Assembly: GCF_001700505.1 (NCBI RefSeq)
Contig: NZ_MAPV01000057.1
Span: 1 to 64,000, forward strand
Length of the DNA: 64,000 nt
Reading direction: 5' to 3'
Origin: Streptomyces mutomycini
Lineage (GTDB): Bacteria > Actinomycetota > Actinomycetes > Streptomycetales > Streptomycetaceae
This document shows, piece by piece, positions 49,785 to 58,370 of this stretch. The notes under the pieces are model-generated. The model saw only the letters and a program-made list of their open reading frames with translations, did not search any database and was not told the origin of the DNA. The position numbers and the translations under genes were made by a program. Position 1 is the stretch's first letter, and every line of letters starts with the position of its first letter.

Positions 49785-49899
49785 GCCCACAGTCTCCGTC
49801 CGGCGTACGGCTGCCGGACAACAGGGTCGGGGAACGACGACCGCACCGTCGCGGCGCGCGATCTCGATCGTAGGCTGACCTCGGGAAGGAGCGGTGACG

Positions 49900-51063
49900 G
49901 TGGCGATGCGGGCGTTTCCTCTGGTGGGCGGACCGGTGGAGTTGCGGGGTGCGCTGGATCTGGAGATCACGCCGACGGGGGTGATGCCGCGCCGGCTGCC
50001 GGCGTGGACCAAGGAGCAGTACCAGGACCCGTCGGTCTACGGCGTGACCGTGATGCCTTCGGGCGTGCGCCTGGTGTTCCGCACCGATGCGTGTGAGCTG
50101 GAGTTCGAGGTGCTCACCTTCACGGGGCAGCTCGACACCGATCCCCTGCCCCGTCCGACCGGGATGCTGGAGCTGCTGGTGAACGGCGCTCTTGCCGGGC
50201 GTCGTCGGGCACCGGTGGGAAACGTGCTGCGGATGGCGGGTCCCGGGGCCGCGCAGCGGCTGATCCCGGGCGATCCGGGGACCGTGCGGTTCACCGGGTT
50301 GCCGGCCGGTATGAAGAGCGTCGAGCTGTGGCTGCCGCAGCAGACCCCCATGGAACTGGTCGCACTGCGCGCCGACGGTGAAGTGCTTCCACCGCTGCCG
50401 GACGGTCGGCGCCGCTGGGTGCACCACGGCAGCTCCATCAGCCACTGCATCGAGGCCGACGGCCCGACCGGCACCTGGCCGACGGTGGCAGCCGCACTCG
50501 GGGGAGTGGAGGTGATCAACCTCAGCCAAGCGGGCAACGCGCTGTTGGACCCCTATGTCGCCCGGACGATCCGTGATGCGCCCGCCGACCTGATCAGCCT
50601 CAAGGTGGGCATCAACATCGTGGGTCTGGCCGCCTTTCGGCTGCGGACGTTCGGCCCGGCGGTGCATGGGTTTCTGGACACCATCCGGGACGGGCACCCG
50701 GACACTCCGCTGTTGTTGATGTCCCCGGTGAGCTGTCCTGCGGTCGAGGAGACTCCAGGCCCGACGACGATGGGCCCGGACGGGAGGATCACAGCCCTGG
50801 GTGACCCGGCCCAGGTGGCCGCGGGGGCGTTGACGCTGGCGGTGGTCCGTGCCGAGTTGGAACGGATCGTGGCCGCCCGGCGGACACGCGATCCCCACCT
50901 CCACCATCTCGACGGCCGCGAGCTGCTCGGCCCGGACGAGGCGGACGATCTGGCCGACGGGCTGCACCCCACGGCCACCGCATACCGCCGGATGGGCAAG
51001 CGATTCGCCACCCGCGCCTTCGCGAGCGACGGTCCCTTCCGGCCGAGGGCGCCTCGGCCTTAG
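49900..51063 (+). CDS. SGNH/GDSL hydrolase with N-terminal jelly-roll
   Basis: A 387-residue protein without signal peptide. An N-terminal beta-sandwich (about 10-165) is followed by an SGNH hydrolase domain: HHGSSISHC (nucleophile Ser, about 180), NLSQAGNALLDP (Gly block), LKVGINIVG (Asn block) and a terminal DGLHPTATAYRRMG (Asp-His). This matches carbohydrate esterase-like or lipase GDSL proteins common in Streptomyces. GTG 49900 is set by AAGGAG 8 nt before it; GTG 49894 is too close and ATG 49906 too far. Divergent from the YCII gene. Substrate unknown. Confidence 0.88.
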   Translation: MAMRAFPLVGGPVELRGALDLEITPTGVMPRRLPAWTKEQYQDPSVYGVTVMPSGVRLVFRTDACELEFEVLTFTGQLDTDPLPRPTGMLELLVNGALAGRRRAPVGNVLRMAGPGAAQRLIPGDPGTVRFTGLPAGMKSVELWLPQQTPMELVALRADGEVLPPLPDGRRRWVHHGSSISHCIEADGPTGTWPTVAAALGGVEVINLSQAGNALLDPYVARTIRDAPADLISLKVGINIVGLAAFRLRTFGPAVHGFLDTIRDGHPDTPLLLMSPVSCPAVEETPGPTTMGPDGRITALGDPAQVAAGALTLAVVRAELERIVAARRTRDPHLHHLDGRELLGPDEADDLADGLHPTATAYRRMGKRFATRAFASDGPFRPRAPRP

Positions 51064-51202
51064 CTTCACGGAAGGGTGGGCACCACAGTTCCGGCCTCGG
51101 GACTGGTAGGCGCGCATGTTGAGGTGTCGCGTATTCGCCGCCGGTGCGGCCGGAAGATCACTCTGTGTGTTTGCCGCTGTATTGGGTCCTATAGGTGCCT
51201 GT

Positions 51203-51829
51203 TCACCGCTCCGGTTCCTGGTGTGTGTGGGGTCGTAGGAAGCGTTGGAGGATCAGGCGCAGGGTGGGGAGCTGGGCGGCCGGGGTGAAGGACGGGTCAG
51301 TGGCGGCGCTGGTGTAGAGAGCGGCGATGAGTGCCATGATCCAGGCTGCGGTGTCGTCGGGGTCCAGGGTGGGGTCGATCCGGTCTGCTGCGGCCGCGTC
51401 GTACAGCAGGCCGGTGATGGTGGACCGTTCCTCATCGTTGTCACGGCTCAGCAGTGCTTCGAGTTCGGGGTCACGGTAAGCCTGGATCATCGCCTCCATG
51501 GCGAGGGCGGGGACCAGCGGCTCCGCGGCGGGGGCGGCGAGAAGGTCGACGATGTCGAGGAGGGCGGTCCACGGGTCGTCGGCGGTGCGGGCAGCGGCGA
51601 GACGCTCGGCCTTGGTGGCACCGTCGTGCTCCTCGTCCTCGAAGACGGCGTGGAAGATCGCGCGCTTGTTGGGGAAGTAGTGGAACAGGTTGCCCGCGCT
51701 CATGCCGGCGGCCTTGCAGATCTCCGCTGTGGTGGTGCGTTCGAAGCCTTTAGCGGCGAAGAGTTCGGCTGCGGCGTTGATGATGTGCCGGCGCCGTGCC
51801 TGGTGCCTGGCCGGGTCGACTGTCCTCAT
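51203..51829 (-). CDS. TetR family transcriptional repressor
   Basis: A 208-residue TetR protein: HTH IINAAAELFAAKGFERTTTAEICKAAGMSAGNLFHYFPNKRAIFHAVF (about 15-62) and a helical C-terminal ligand domain. ATG 51829 follows GAGG by 5 nt; the frame is open upstream but would cross the operator. It is divergent from a YqeB-like gene, and a 22-bp perfect palindrome lies between them, so it most likely represses both. The 139 bp downstream (51064-51202) hold no gene. Confidence 0.92.
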   Translation of the reverse strand: MRTVDPARHQARRRHIINAAAELFAAKGFERTTTAEICKAAGMSAGNLFHYFPNKRAIFHAVFEDEEHDGATKAERLAAARTADDPWTALLDIVDLLAAPAAEPLVPALAMEAMIQAYRDPELEALLSRDNDEERSTITGLLYDAAAADRIDPTLDPDDTAAWIMALIAALYTSAATDPSFTPAAQLPTLRLILQRFLRPHTHQEPER

Positions 51830-51878
51830 CGGGGCCTCTTTCCGGTCAACTCTCGAATCTGGTCTCGGATGGGCATTG

Positions 51879-51900
51879 ATAGACCGAGCGCTCGGTCTAT
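51879..51900. promoter_or_regulatory. 22-bp perfect palindrome, TetR operator
   Basis: ATAGACCGAGC followed by its complement GCTCGGTCTAT, no spacer. GACCGAGCGCTCGGTC-type palindromes are classical operators of TetR regulators, and it sits midway between the TetR gene and the divergent membrane-protein gene. Confidence 0.8.
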
Positions 51901-51930
51901 TATTACGCGACGCTGGAGGCAAGGGGGAAC

Positions 51931-52656
51931 ATGAACGTGCACGAGGGAACGAAGCGAGAGTCGCAGGGGAGTCGGCTCACCGTGCTCCGGCAGTCAACTT
52001 TGAGCACCGTGTGCATTTACGTCGTTTTCATGCTGGTGGGGGCGGGTGTCGGTTGGCTGGTCGGCCTCCTGGCCGACTGGCTGGTGACGCTTCCCTGGGC
52101 ACCGCTGCAGGGACCGGCCGAGCTCGTTGCGTCGATCCCCGCCCCGTGGTTGCCCACCGCGGGTGCGGTGACTGGGCTGGCCCTTGGACTTGTTGCTCAG
52201 CACGAGCAGTTGGTGATTCGTCTGTCGTATGACCGCGTTGTGCTCACATGTAAGGGACGGGAACGGAAATTCCCGCGCGACGCCGTCGCCGCAGTGTTCC
52301 GGGACGGCAAGCAACTCGTCCTGCTCGGCCACGACGGTGGCGAGCTCACTCGGCAGGAGTGCGACCTGGACGTCGGCCGCGTTGCCGACGCCTTTACCGT
52401 GCACAATTACGTGTGGGCGGACGTCGATCCGCACCAGGACGAGTTCCGCCGCTGGGTGCCTGACACTCCCGGTCTCCCGGAGGGTGCGAACGCCATCCTC
52501 AAGGCCCGCCAGGAGTCGTTGGAGAAGAAGGGGCCCTCCCACGCGGACGTTTGGGAACTTCGTGGGGAACTGGATCGTCTCGGCGTCGTGGTGCGGGACG
52601 AGAAGCGACGCCAGTACTGGAGGACGTTCCAGAAGTCAGGTCCGGCCGTGGAATGA
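51931..52656 (+). CDS. YqeB-like membrane protein with PH-type domain
   Basis: A 241-residue protein. Two TM helices (STVCIYVVFMLVGAGVGWLVGLLADWL, about 26-52; PWLPTAGAVTGLALGLVAQ, about 70-90), then a cytosolic PH-like domain (LVIRLSYDRVVLTCKGRERKFPRDAVAAVFRDGKQLVLLGHDGGEL) and a helical C-terminal tail (ANAILKARQESLEKKGPSHADVWELRGELDRLGVVVRDEKRRQYWR). This is the YqeB family pattern; function unknown. GGGGGA lies shortly before ATG 51931. Probably repressed by the divergent TetR protein. Confidence 0.85.
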   Translation: MNVHEGTKRESQGSRLTVLRQSTLSTVCIYVVFMLVGAGVGWLVGLLADWLVTLPWAPLQGPAELVASIPAPWLPTAGAVTGLALGLVAQHEQLVIRLSYDRVVLTCKGRERKFPRDAVAAVFRDGKQLVLLGHDGGELTRQECDLDVGRVADAFTVHNYVWADVDPHQDEFRRWVPDTPGLPEGANAILKARQESLEKKGPSHADVWELRGELDRLGVVVRDEKRRQYWRTFQKSGPAVE

Positions 52657-52707
52657 ATGACGGTGAGACTGTCTGGACCGTGTCCCTCGGTGAAGCCGAA
52701 CCTGGTG

Positions 52708-53888
52708 TCACCGTGTGTGGTCGCCAGGGGCGTACCGGCTCCAGGTTCCGCCGGCCTCGGTGACCAGGCGGGTGGCGGTCTTGTCGTGGTAGCCGAGAGC
52801 TTTCGCGATGACGGGGGCCGGAGCCTGGAGGACGAGTTGGCGGATCGCGGAGGTCCTGCCGCGTTGCGGTGGGACGCCGATCTTCCGCAGGTGGACTTGG
52901 AGGCTGACCGGATTCATCGGCTGTCCGGGCTGGCGGCCCGGGAAAAGCCACTGTGAGCTTCTGCTGCTGGCGTAGGGCAGGTGCCAGCAGGACTGGACGT
53001 ATGCCCGCATGAGGTCAGCGACGGGCTCCGGCAGTGGGGACGGCGGATCTCCCAGCCGGATGGTGACGGTGGCCCCGTCGTCGATGACGTCGTTGACAGT
53101 GAGGCGGACGATGCGGCTGACGGGTTGCGCATAGAGGAGAACGAGTGCGGCGGCGACCCGGGCTCGCAGGGACAGGGAGTCGTCGTTGAGGGTCCGCCGG
53201 AGGATGGCGAGTCGGCGGTGCTGGTGCAGCGGCGCTTTGTCCTGGTTGACGATCTGGGGTTGCAGGGCGAGGCGGGGCATCCGGCTCGTCTTCATGCACC
53301 AGCGCAGGAACGTCTGGGCCGGGCGCCGGGTGGCCACCTTCTCGGTGTGCCAGGCATCGAGGTCGGCCTGCTGGCAGTGTTCGATGGTGTGGCCTCGGTC
53401 GGCGAGCCAGGCGAGGAAGGCGCCGGCCTGAGTGATCTCCTGTTTCGCCTGGCTGGTCTGGGAGCGTCCCAGAGTCCCCTTCTCCGCTTTGCTCCGCAGG
53501 TGTCGCATCTGATGCCAGGTGACGAAGTGCTGAAGACGCCGACGGTGTTCGGGGTCCTCGATGCCGGCGAGTCGTTCGGTCAGCCAACGCTGATAGAGCA
53601 TGAGCTGTCGGTCGACGGGCGGAAGGACGCCGCTGTCCATCAACAAGTCGCGCAGGTGAGCGACGGTTCGCCAGGGTGTTTCCTGGTGCAGCTCGTCGTG
53701 GGTGAGCGGGATGGTGCCGGTGGCCAGGCCCCGGAGGAGGCGGACGACGTTGGGGTTGCGGAGCCAGATGAGTCGGCTCTTGGGCCGGTCCATCTTCAGC
53801 AGGGTGGTGACCAGTGGTTGCAGCGGAAGCGCGACCTGTCCGGTGCCGTCGTCGAGGAGGCGGGCGAGGGTGTCGGACGCCGTCGGCT
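52708..53888 (-). pseudogene. Tyrosine recombinase-like gene, 5' end missing
   Basis: About 390 residues remain of an integrase type common in Streptomyces. They include LPLQPLVTTLLKMDRPKSRL, WRTVAHLRDLLMDSGVLPPVDR, TWHQMRHLRSKAEKG, FLAWLADRGHTIEHC and the catalytic part VSRIVRLTVNDV, TSAIRQLVLQAPAPVIAKALGYHDKTATRL and TWSRYAPG, with the last Tyr a possible nucleophile. The N-terminal zinc-binding part that normally precedes is absent; the frame enters antisense Tn3 sequence at about 53888. No valid start remains, so it is called a remnant. Confidence 0.7.
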
Positions 53889-53892
53889 TGCG

Positions 53893-54615
53893 CTCGGTGT
53901 ACCAGCACGCGTGGGAGATCCGGGACGCGTACGCGTACCACGAGTACGACGATGCGGAGTGGGGGCGGAAGTTCCGTACGTTCCTGCACGGCCGGGCGTG
54001 GACGCACGACGAGGGGCTGGTGGCGCTGTTCAATCAGGCGGTGGGCTGGATGCGCCGTCACCGGGTGCTGCTGCCGGGGGTGTCCGTGCTGGCCCGGAAG
54101 GTGTCGGAGGTCCGTACGGCCGCGGAGAAGCGGCTGCACGCCACGGTCTCCAGGGCCGCGCACCGGGCGGACGCGACGCTGCCCGGGGACCTGGTTGCCA
54201 CCCTGGTGACGCCGGAGGACGCCCGGTTCTCGGAGCTGGAGCGGCTGCGCCGGCCGCCGACGCGGACGACGGGCACGGCGTTCGCCCGGTCGCTGGAGCG
54301 GGCCGATGAGATTGGCGCGTTCCAGCTGGGCCGAGTGCGGCTGTCACAGGTCCCGCCGAACCGGCTGGCCGCGCTGGCCCGCTACGGGCTGGGCTCGAAG
54401 GCGGCGAGCCTGGAGCGGGCGGAGGAGCCCAAGCGCACCGCGATGCTCACCGCGGTGATGCGCCACCTGGAGGCGAAGGCCATCGACGAGGCCCTGGACC
54501 TGTTTCAGGTCCTGATGGCGACCCGGCTGATCAGCACGGCTAAGCGGGCGACGGAGAAGGAGCGGCTGTTTACGCTGCCGCAGCTGGAGAAGGCGTCACG
54601 GATGCTCGCGCGCGG
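53893..54615 (+). pseudogene. Tn3-family transposase fragment (DUF4158 region), both ends missing
   Basis: About 240 residues match the N-terminal part of Tn3-family transposases: VYQHAWEIRDAYAYHEYDDAEW, HDEGLVALFNQAVGWMRRHRVLLPGVSVLARKV, LERADEIGAFQLGRVRLSQVPPNRLAALARYG, and ALDLFQVLMATRLISTAKRATEKERL...LPQLEKASRMLARG. The first 100 or so residues and the whole catalytic DDE part are gone. After about 54615 the frame reads unrelated sequence to TAG 54684. A dead mobile-element relic, abutting the recombinase remnant head to head. Confidence 0.8.
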
Positions 54616-54735
54616 GCCGTCGCCCCGGCCACACCGTGTCCTGACCCGGCGTCATTCGGGAGCGGCCCGCGTGCGCTGCTGCTAGCCTCCCCCCGCCAAC
54701 GATCTTCGGTGGCGTCACAGGGGAGGGGTACGCGC

Positions 54736-56880
54736 ATGATGAGACGTACGGGAGTTGGACGGGCGAGACGGGCGGCTGCGGTCGCGGTGATCGCCGCTGG
54801 GACGGTGCTGGCGTCGCCGGGCACCGTACTGGCGGCGTCCGGCGCGCTCCCGCCGAAGCAGCCGCTGACCGCCGAACTGGAGACGGGCGGCGAGCCGTGC
54901 GTGTCCGGGGACGAGCGGCCCTACGTGAGATCCGTCCCGCGGCTGACGGCACGGCTGTACGGGCCCGGCGGCGGACAGCCGGGCCAAGTGAGCGCCTTAC
55001 GCGGTGAGTTCGAGGCCTGGTGGCAGGGCGAGGGCGGCGCCGAGGAGCGCGTGACCATGACCACCACCACGAAGTCCGACATCGCCCCGTTCAGCTGGCA
55101 GCTGCCGGGCGAGATCCCCGACGAGACCGTCATCTCCTGGCGGGTGCGTGCCGTCAACGACGCCGGGGCGTCGGCCTGGAGCAGCGAAGGGGCGGGAGCG
55201 CCCTGCCAGTTCGTGTACGACCGCACCCTGCCCGACGCCCCGGTCGTCACCTCCGGCGACTACCCGGACGACAACACCTGGACGCCCGGAGTCGGCGTCC
55301 GGGGGACCTTCCACGTCACGGCACAGGCCGACGACGTCACGGCCTATGCCTACTCCTTCATCGGCGGACCGCCGAAGACGGTCGAGGCCGAGCCCGACGG
55401 ATCGGCCGAGATCCGCTTCCTGCCGGAGAGCGCCGGCGTGCAGACCCTCTCCGTACAGGCACAGGACCGAGCGGGCAACCGTGGCCCGCGCACCAGCTAC
55501 ACCTTCCGGATCGGGGAAGGCCCCGCCCCGGTGGCGCGATGGAAGCTCGCCGACGCGGCGGGCTCCCGCTCGGCCGCCGCGGAGACCGGTACCGCCGCCC
55601 GTGCCGGTGCGGGCGTCACCTTCGGCGCGCCCGCGCCCTCCGGCACACCGCTCACCGCCACCGCCTCGCTCGACGGATCGGGGAACGGCTTCCTGACCCC
55701 GGGCGCCCCGGTCGTCACCGACACCGCGGAGACCTTCGCGGTCGGCGGCTGGGTGCGGCCGGGTCGCGTGGACGGCACCCGTACGGTCCTCTCGCAGGAC
55801 GCGGGTACGGCACGCGCCTTCACTCTGGGCCTGACCCAGGTCGCGGGCGCCCCCCAGTGGTCGTTCTCCGTCGGCGGGGCGCGGGTCACGGGCGGGCTTC
55901 CCGAGACCGGCGCGTGGGCTTATGTGCTGGGCCTGTACGACGCGGAGACCGGTACGGCACGGCTGTACGTGAACGGCCGCGCGGCCGGCGAGGAGGTGGC
56001 CGTCACCCCCGTGGCGGGCGAGGGCGCCTTCCAGATCGGCCGGGCGCGTGGCGCGCAGGGGTACCGGGACCGCTGGCAGGGCGAGATCGGTGACGTACGG
56101 GCGTACGACCGGATCGTCGTGGCCTCCGAGGTGAAGGACCTCGCCACCCGTGCCGCGCGGCGGCTCGGCCACTGGGCGCTCGACACCGCGCCGGACGGCC
56201 TCGCCCCGGAGGCGGGCGGCGGCGCACCGCTGAAGCTGGGACCGGGCGCTTCGCTCTACCGCCTCGACGACCCGTGCGACCCGCTGGACCTGGAGTGCGG
56301 CCAGGACTTCCCCCTGGAGATCGACGGCGACGGCCACCTCCGCCTCGAGGGCGTCTCGGGCCACGCCGCCACGGAAGCGCCCGTGGTCGACACCTCGGGG
56401 AGCTTCACCGTCAGCGTCCGGGTCCGGCTCACCGACGACGAGCCGGCGGCGCCGATGACCGCGATCTCCCAGGGCGGCGAGCACAGCGACGCCTTCAAGG
56501 TGCGCTTCGATCCGGAGAGCTCCAGCTGGGACCTGGTGATGGCCCACGCCGACGCGCCGGGCGCGCCGGAGACCGTGCTGAGCCGGATCGAATCGCCGGA
56601 CGGCAACAGCGGGCCCGGCCACCGGGTGACCGTCGTCCATGACGCCTCCGTCAAACAGGTGTTCTTCTACGTGGACGGGGAGAAGTTCGACGAAGGCGGT
56701 ACGGCCGACTTCGCCGCCGCCTGGAAGAGCACGGGCGGGCTCCAGCTCGGCCGGGGCCGCACCGCCGACGGGTGGGGCGAGTATCTGCACGGCGCGGTGG
56801 ACAGCGTGTTCGCCTACGAGGGCGCGCTGAGCGAGGAGGACATCCGCCTGCTGCCGTGGCCGCTTGCCGACGGCCGCTGA
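54736..56880 (+). CDS. Secreted LamG-domain protein
   Basis: A 714-residue secreted protein. Signal peptide to about residue 34 (AGTVLASPGTVLAA). Then two Ig/fibronectin-like regions (about 45-155, 155-255) and two LamG/concanavalin-like jelly-roll domains (about 265-470: SLDGSGNGFLTPG, TFAVGGWVRPGRVDGTRTVLSQDAG, LYVNGRAAGEEV; about 475-714: SGSFTVSVRVRLTDDE, VFFYVDGEKFDEGG). No catalytic motif is seen, so adhesion or glycan binding is the most that can be said. GGGAGGGG stands 7 nt before ATG 54736. Codon 88 is TTA, pointing to bldA-dependent, developmentally timed expression. Confidence 0.88.
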   Translation: MMRRTGVGRARRAAAVAVIAAGTVLASPGTVLAASGALPPKQPLTAELETGGEPCVSGDERPYVRSVPRLTARLYGPGGGQPGQVSALRGEFEAWWQGEGGAEERVTMTTTTKSDIAPFSWQLPGEIPDETVISWRVRAVNDAGASAWSSEGAGAPCQFVYDRTLPDAPVVTSGDYPDDNTWTPGVGVRGTFHVTAQADDVTAYAYSFIGGPPKTVEAEPDGSAEIRFLPESAGVQTLSVQAQDRAGNRGPRTSYTFRIGEGPAPVARWKLADAAGSRSAAAETGTAARAGAGVTFGAPAPSGTPLTATASLDGSGNGFLTPGAPVVTDTAETFAVGGWVRPGRVDGTRTVLSQDAGTARAFTLGLTQVAGAPQWSFSVGGARVTGGLPETGAWAYVLGLYDAETGTARLYVNGRAAGEEVAVTPVAGEGAFQIGRARGAQGYRDRWQGEIGDVRAYDRIVVASEVKDLATRAARRLGHWALDTAPDGLAPEAGGGAPLKLGPGASLYRLDDPCDPLDLECGQDFPLEIDGDGHLRLEGVSGHAATEAPVVDTSGSFTVSVRVRLTDDEPAAPMTAISQGGEHSDAFKVRFDPESSSWDLVMAHADAPGAPETVLSRIESPDGNSGPGHRVTVVHDASVKQVFFYVDGEKFDEGGTADFAAAWKSTGGLQLGRGRTADGWGEYLHGAVDSVFAYEGALSEEDIRLLPWPLADGR

Positions 56881-56889
56881 TGAAAGCCA

Positions 56890-56921
56890 CCGCCGCCCCG
56901 GGCCTCATGCCGGGGCGGCGG
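56890..56921 (+). terminator. Hairpin after the LamG gene
   Basis: CCGCCGCCCCGG (56890-56901) and its exact complement (56910-56921) with an 8-nt loop, 10 bp after the stop codon. Confidence 0.8.
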
Positions 56922-57181
56922 TCGCGCGCACAGTGGTGCGTATGAGGACACCCTCGGCTCCCGCAGAGACGACCCCCGCAGAGCTCACCCCCGAGGAGGT
57001 CGACCTCCGCGAACGGCTTCAGACCTAGCCCCACCCGATCGCCGAGCTGCGGTAGTCCCGCCCACGACCCGCATCGATCCCATGATCACCGGCTTGGCGT
57101 TAACCGCTGTACCGCTGTACCCCGGGCCCGAGTTCCCCGCGCTCACTTGTGCGGGCCGCGCGATCACGCGAAGCTGAGGCC

Positions 57182-57208
57182 GTACACGTGCATGCACGCT
57201 GTACACGT
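57182..57208. promoter_or_regulatory. GTACACGT repeats around a 12-bp palindrome
   Basis: GTACACGT at 57182-57189 and again at 57201-57208; between them the perfect palindrome CGTGCATGCACG (57187-57198). It ends 33 bp before the tautomerase start and 21 bp before its ribosome binding site, a suitable place for an operator; the convergent TetR gene is a candidate regulator. Confidence 0.45.
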
Positions 57209-57241
57209 ATGCGTACCCGCACCCGCGATCAGGAGCGTTTG

Positions 57242-57592
57242 ATGCCGCAGATCACCGTCGACTACTCCGCCGACCTCGACGACAGCTTCGACCGCCGCGG
57301 CTTCGCGCTGGCCCTGCACCCGCTCGTCGCCGAGACCGTGTCCACCAAGCTCCCCGCCTGCAAGACCCGGTTCCGCCGGACCGAGGACTCCGTCGTCGGC
57401 GACGCCGCGACGGGCGACTCCATCGTGAACGTCTCGATCGCGATGCTGCCCGGCAGGACCCCCGAGATCAAGGCGCGGCTGACGGAAGCCGTTCTGGAGC
57501 TGCTGGCCGGGCATCTGAAGCCCGTCGACGGACTCACCGTCCACGCCTCGGCCGAGATCAGAGACCTGGACGCGTCCTACCGCAAGAACTGA
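57242..57592 (+). CDS. Tautomerase-fold protein (5-carboxymethyl-2-hydroxymuconate isomerase family)
   Basis: A 116-residue protein starting MPQITVDYSADL, with the catalytic N-terminal Pro of the tautomerase superfamily, and SIVNVSIAMLPGRTPEIKARLTEAVLELL as the central beta-alpha unit. The length and pattern fit the CHMI/HpaF family of homoprotocatechuate degradation. However, no other genes of that pathway are near, so the substrate is open. AGGAG lies 7 nt before the ATG; an ORF upstream to 57149 is rejected. Its last 16 bases overlap the 3' end of the convergent TetR gene. Confidence 0.88.
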   Translation: MPQITVDYSADLDDSFDRRGFALALHPLVAETVSTKLPACKTRFRRTEDSVVGDAATGDSIVNVSIAMLPGRTPEIKARLTEAVLELLAGHLKPVDGLTVHASAEIRDLDASYRKN

Positions 57593-58311
57593 GGCAGCCG
57601 CTGCGACGGAACAGCCGGTGCGGCGGGCGCCAGCGCCGAGAGCCTGGCGAGCAGTTCGCCGAACGGGCCGTCCGCCGGCTCCTGCGCGAAGACCCCCAGC
57701 ATGACGCCCGCCACCTCCTGGTCGTACGCGGCGCTCACCGACGCCAGCGCCGCGAAGTCGTGCACCAGCTGCAGCTCCAGCTCCGCGCGCGGGACGCGCT
57801 TCCCGTCGAGCCAGAGCAGCGCCGTCGACTCTGCCAGCGACACCCAGGACCGCACGAGGAGCTCCAGCCGGGCGGACGGCGCCGGCACGCGGAGATGAGC
57901 GATGATCTGCTCGTACGCCGCCTGACGCACCCCGTCGACCAGGGCGTCGGCCGAGGACGAACCCCTTACGGGACCGCCCCGCATCAGCGCCGCGAAGCCC
58001 GGGCCGTGGTCCTCGAGGAAGTCGAAGAACCGGTGCATCACCCGGATCAGCCGGGCTCCCAGGGGCCCTTCGTGCGCCACCAGGAAGCGGGCGGACAGCT
58101 CGTCGGCGGCCCGCTTCATCGCCGCCTCGTACAGACTGCGCTTTCCCGGGAAGTAGTGGTAGACGAGCGGACGGGAGATGCCGGCGGCCGCCGCGATCTC
58201 ATCGATCGACACCTCGTCGGGCGAGCGGTGACCGAACAACTCCAGCGCCACGCCGATCAACTGGGCCCTGCGCTCATCGACACCCATCCGGCGCCGCACC
58301 CGGGTCGTCAT
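57577..58311 (-). CDS. TetR family transcriptional regulator
   Basis: A 244-residue TetR protein: HTH LIGVALELFGHRSPDEVSIDEIAAAAGISRPLVYHYFPGKRSLYEAAM (about 18-65) with a large C-terminal helical domain (TetR_C of the actinobacterial YP_-type, HRFFDFLEDHGPGFAALMRGG). TAGGCT stands 7 nt before ATG 58311 and there is no ribosome binding site, so it is likely leaderless. Convergent with, and overlapping, the tautomerase gene. Confidence 0.92.
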   Translation of the reverse strand: MTTRVRRRMGVDERRAQLIGVALELFGHRSPDEVSIDEIAAAAGISRPLVYHYFPGKRSLYEAAMKRAADELSARFLVAHEGPLGARLIRVMHRFFDFLEDHGPGFAALMRGGPVRGSSSADALVDGVRQAAYEQIIAHLRVPAPSARLELLVRSWVSLAESTALLWLDGKRVPRAELELQLVHDFAALASVSAAYDQEVAGVMLGVFAQEPADGPFGELLARLSALAPAAPAVPSQRLPQFLR

Positions 58312-58370
58312 GCCGGACAGCCTATCGGGGCCGCTCGGACGGCCCCCGGCCCCCCGCCCCTCGCCCGGAC

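Larger units (their letters stand above)
56881..57241. other. Intergenic region before the tautomerase gene
   Basis: 361 bp. It starts with a terminator (56890-56921) and contains a 28-codon ATG frame (56942-57028, rich in Thr, Pro and Glu) without a ribosome binding site, which I do not call as a gene. Near the end lie GTACACGT repeats and a CGTGCATGCACG palindrome (57182-57208). Confidence 0.6.

Noticed and set aside
53893..54684. A complete Tn3 transposon
   Set aside because: Only the DUF4158 region is left; no DDE domain, resolvase or 38-bp terminal repeats are seen.
56942..57028. 28-codon ATG frame rich in Thr, Pro and Glu
   Set aside because: No ribosome binding site and no promoter; codon pattern alone is not enough in this GC-rich DNA.
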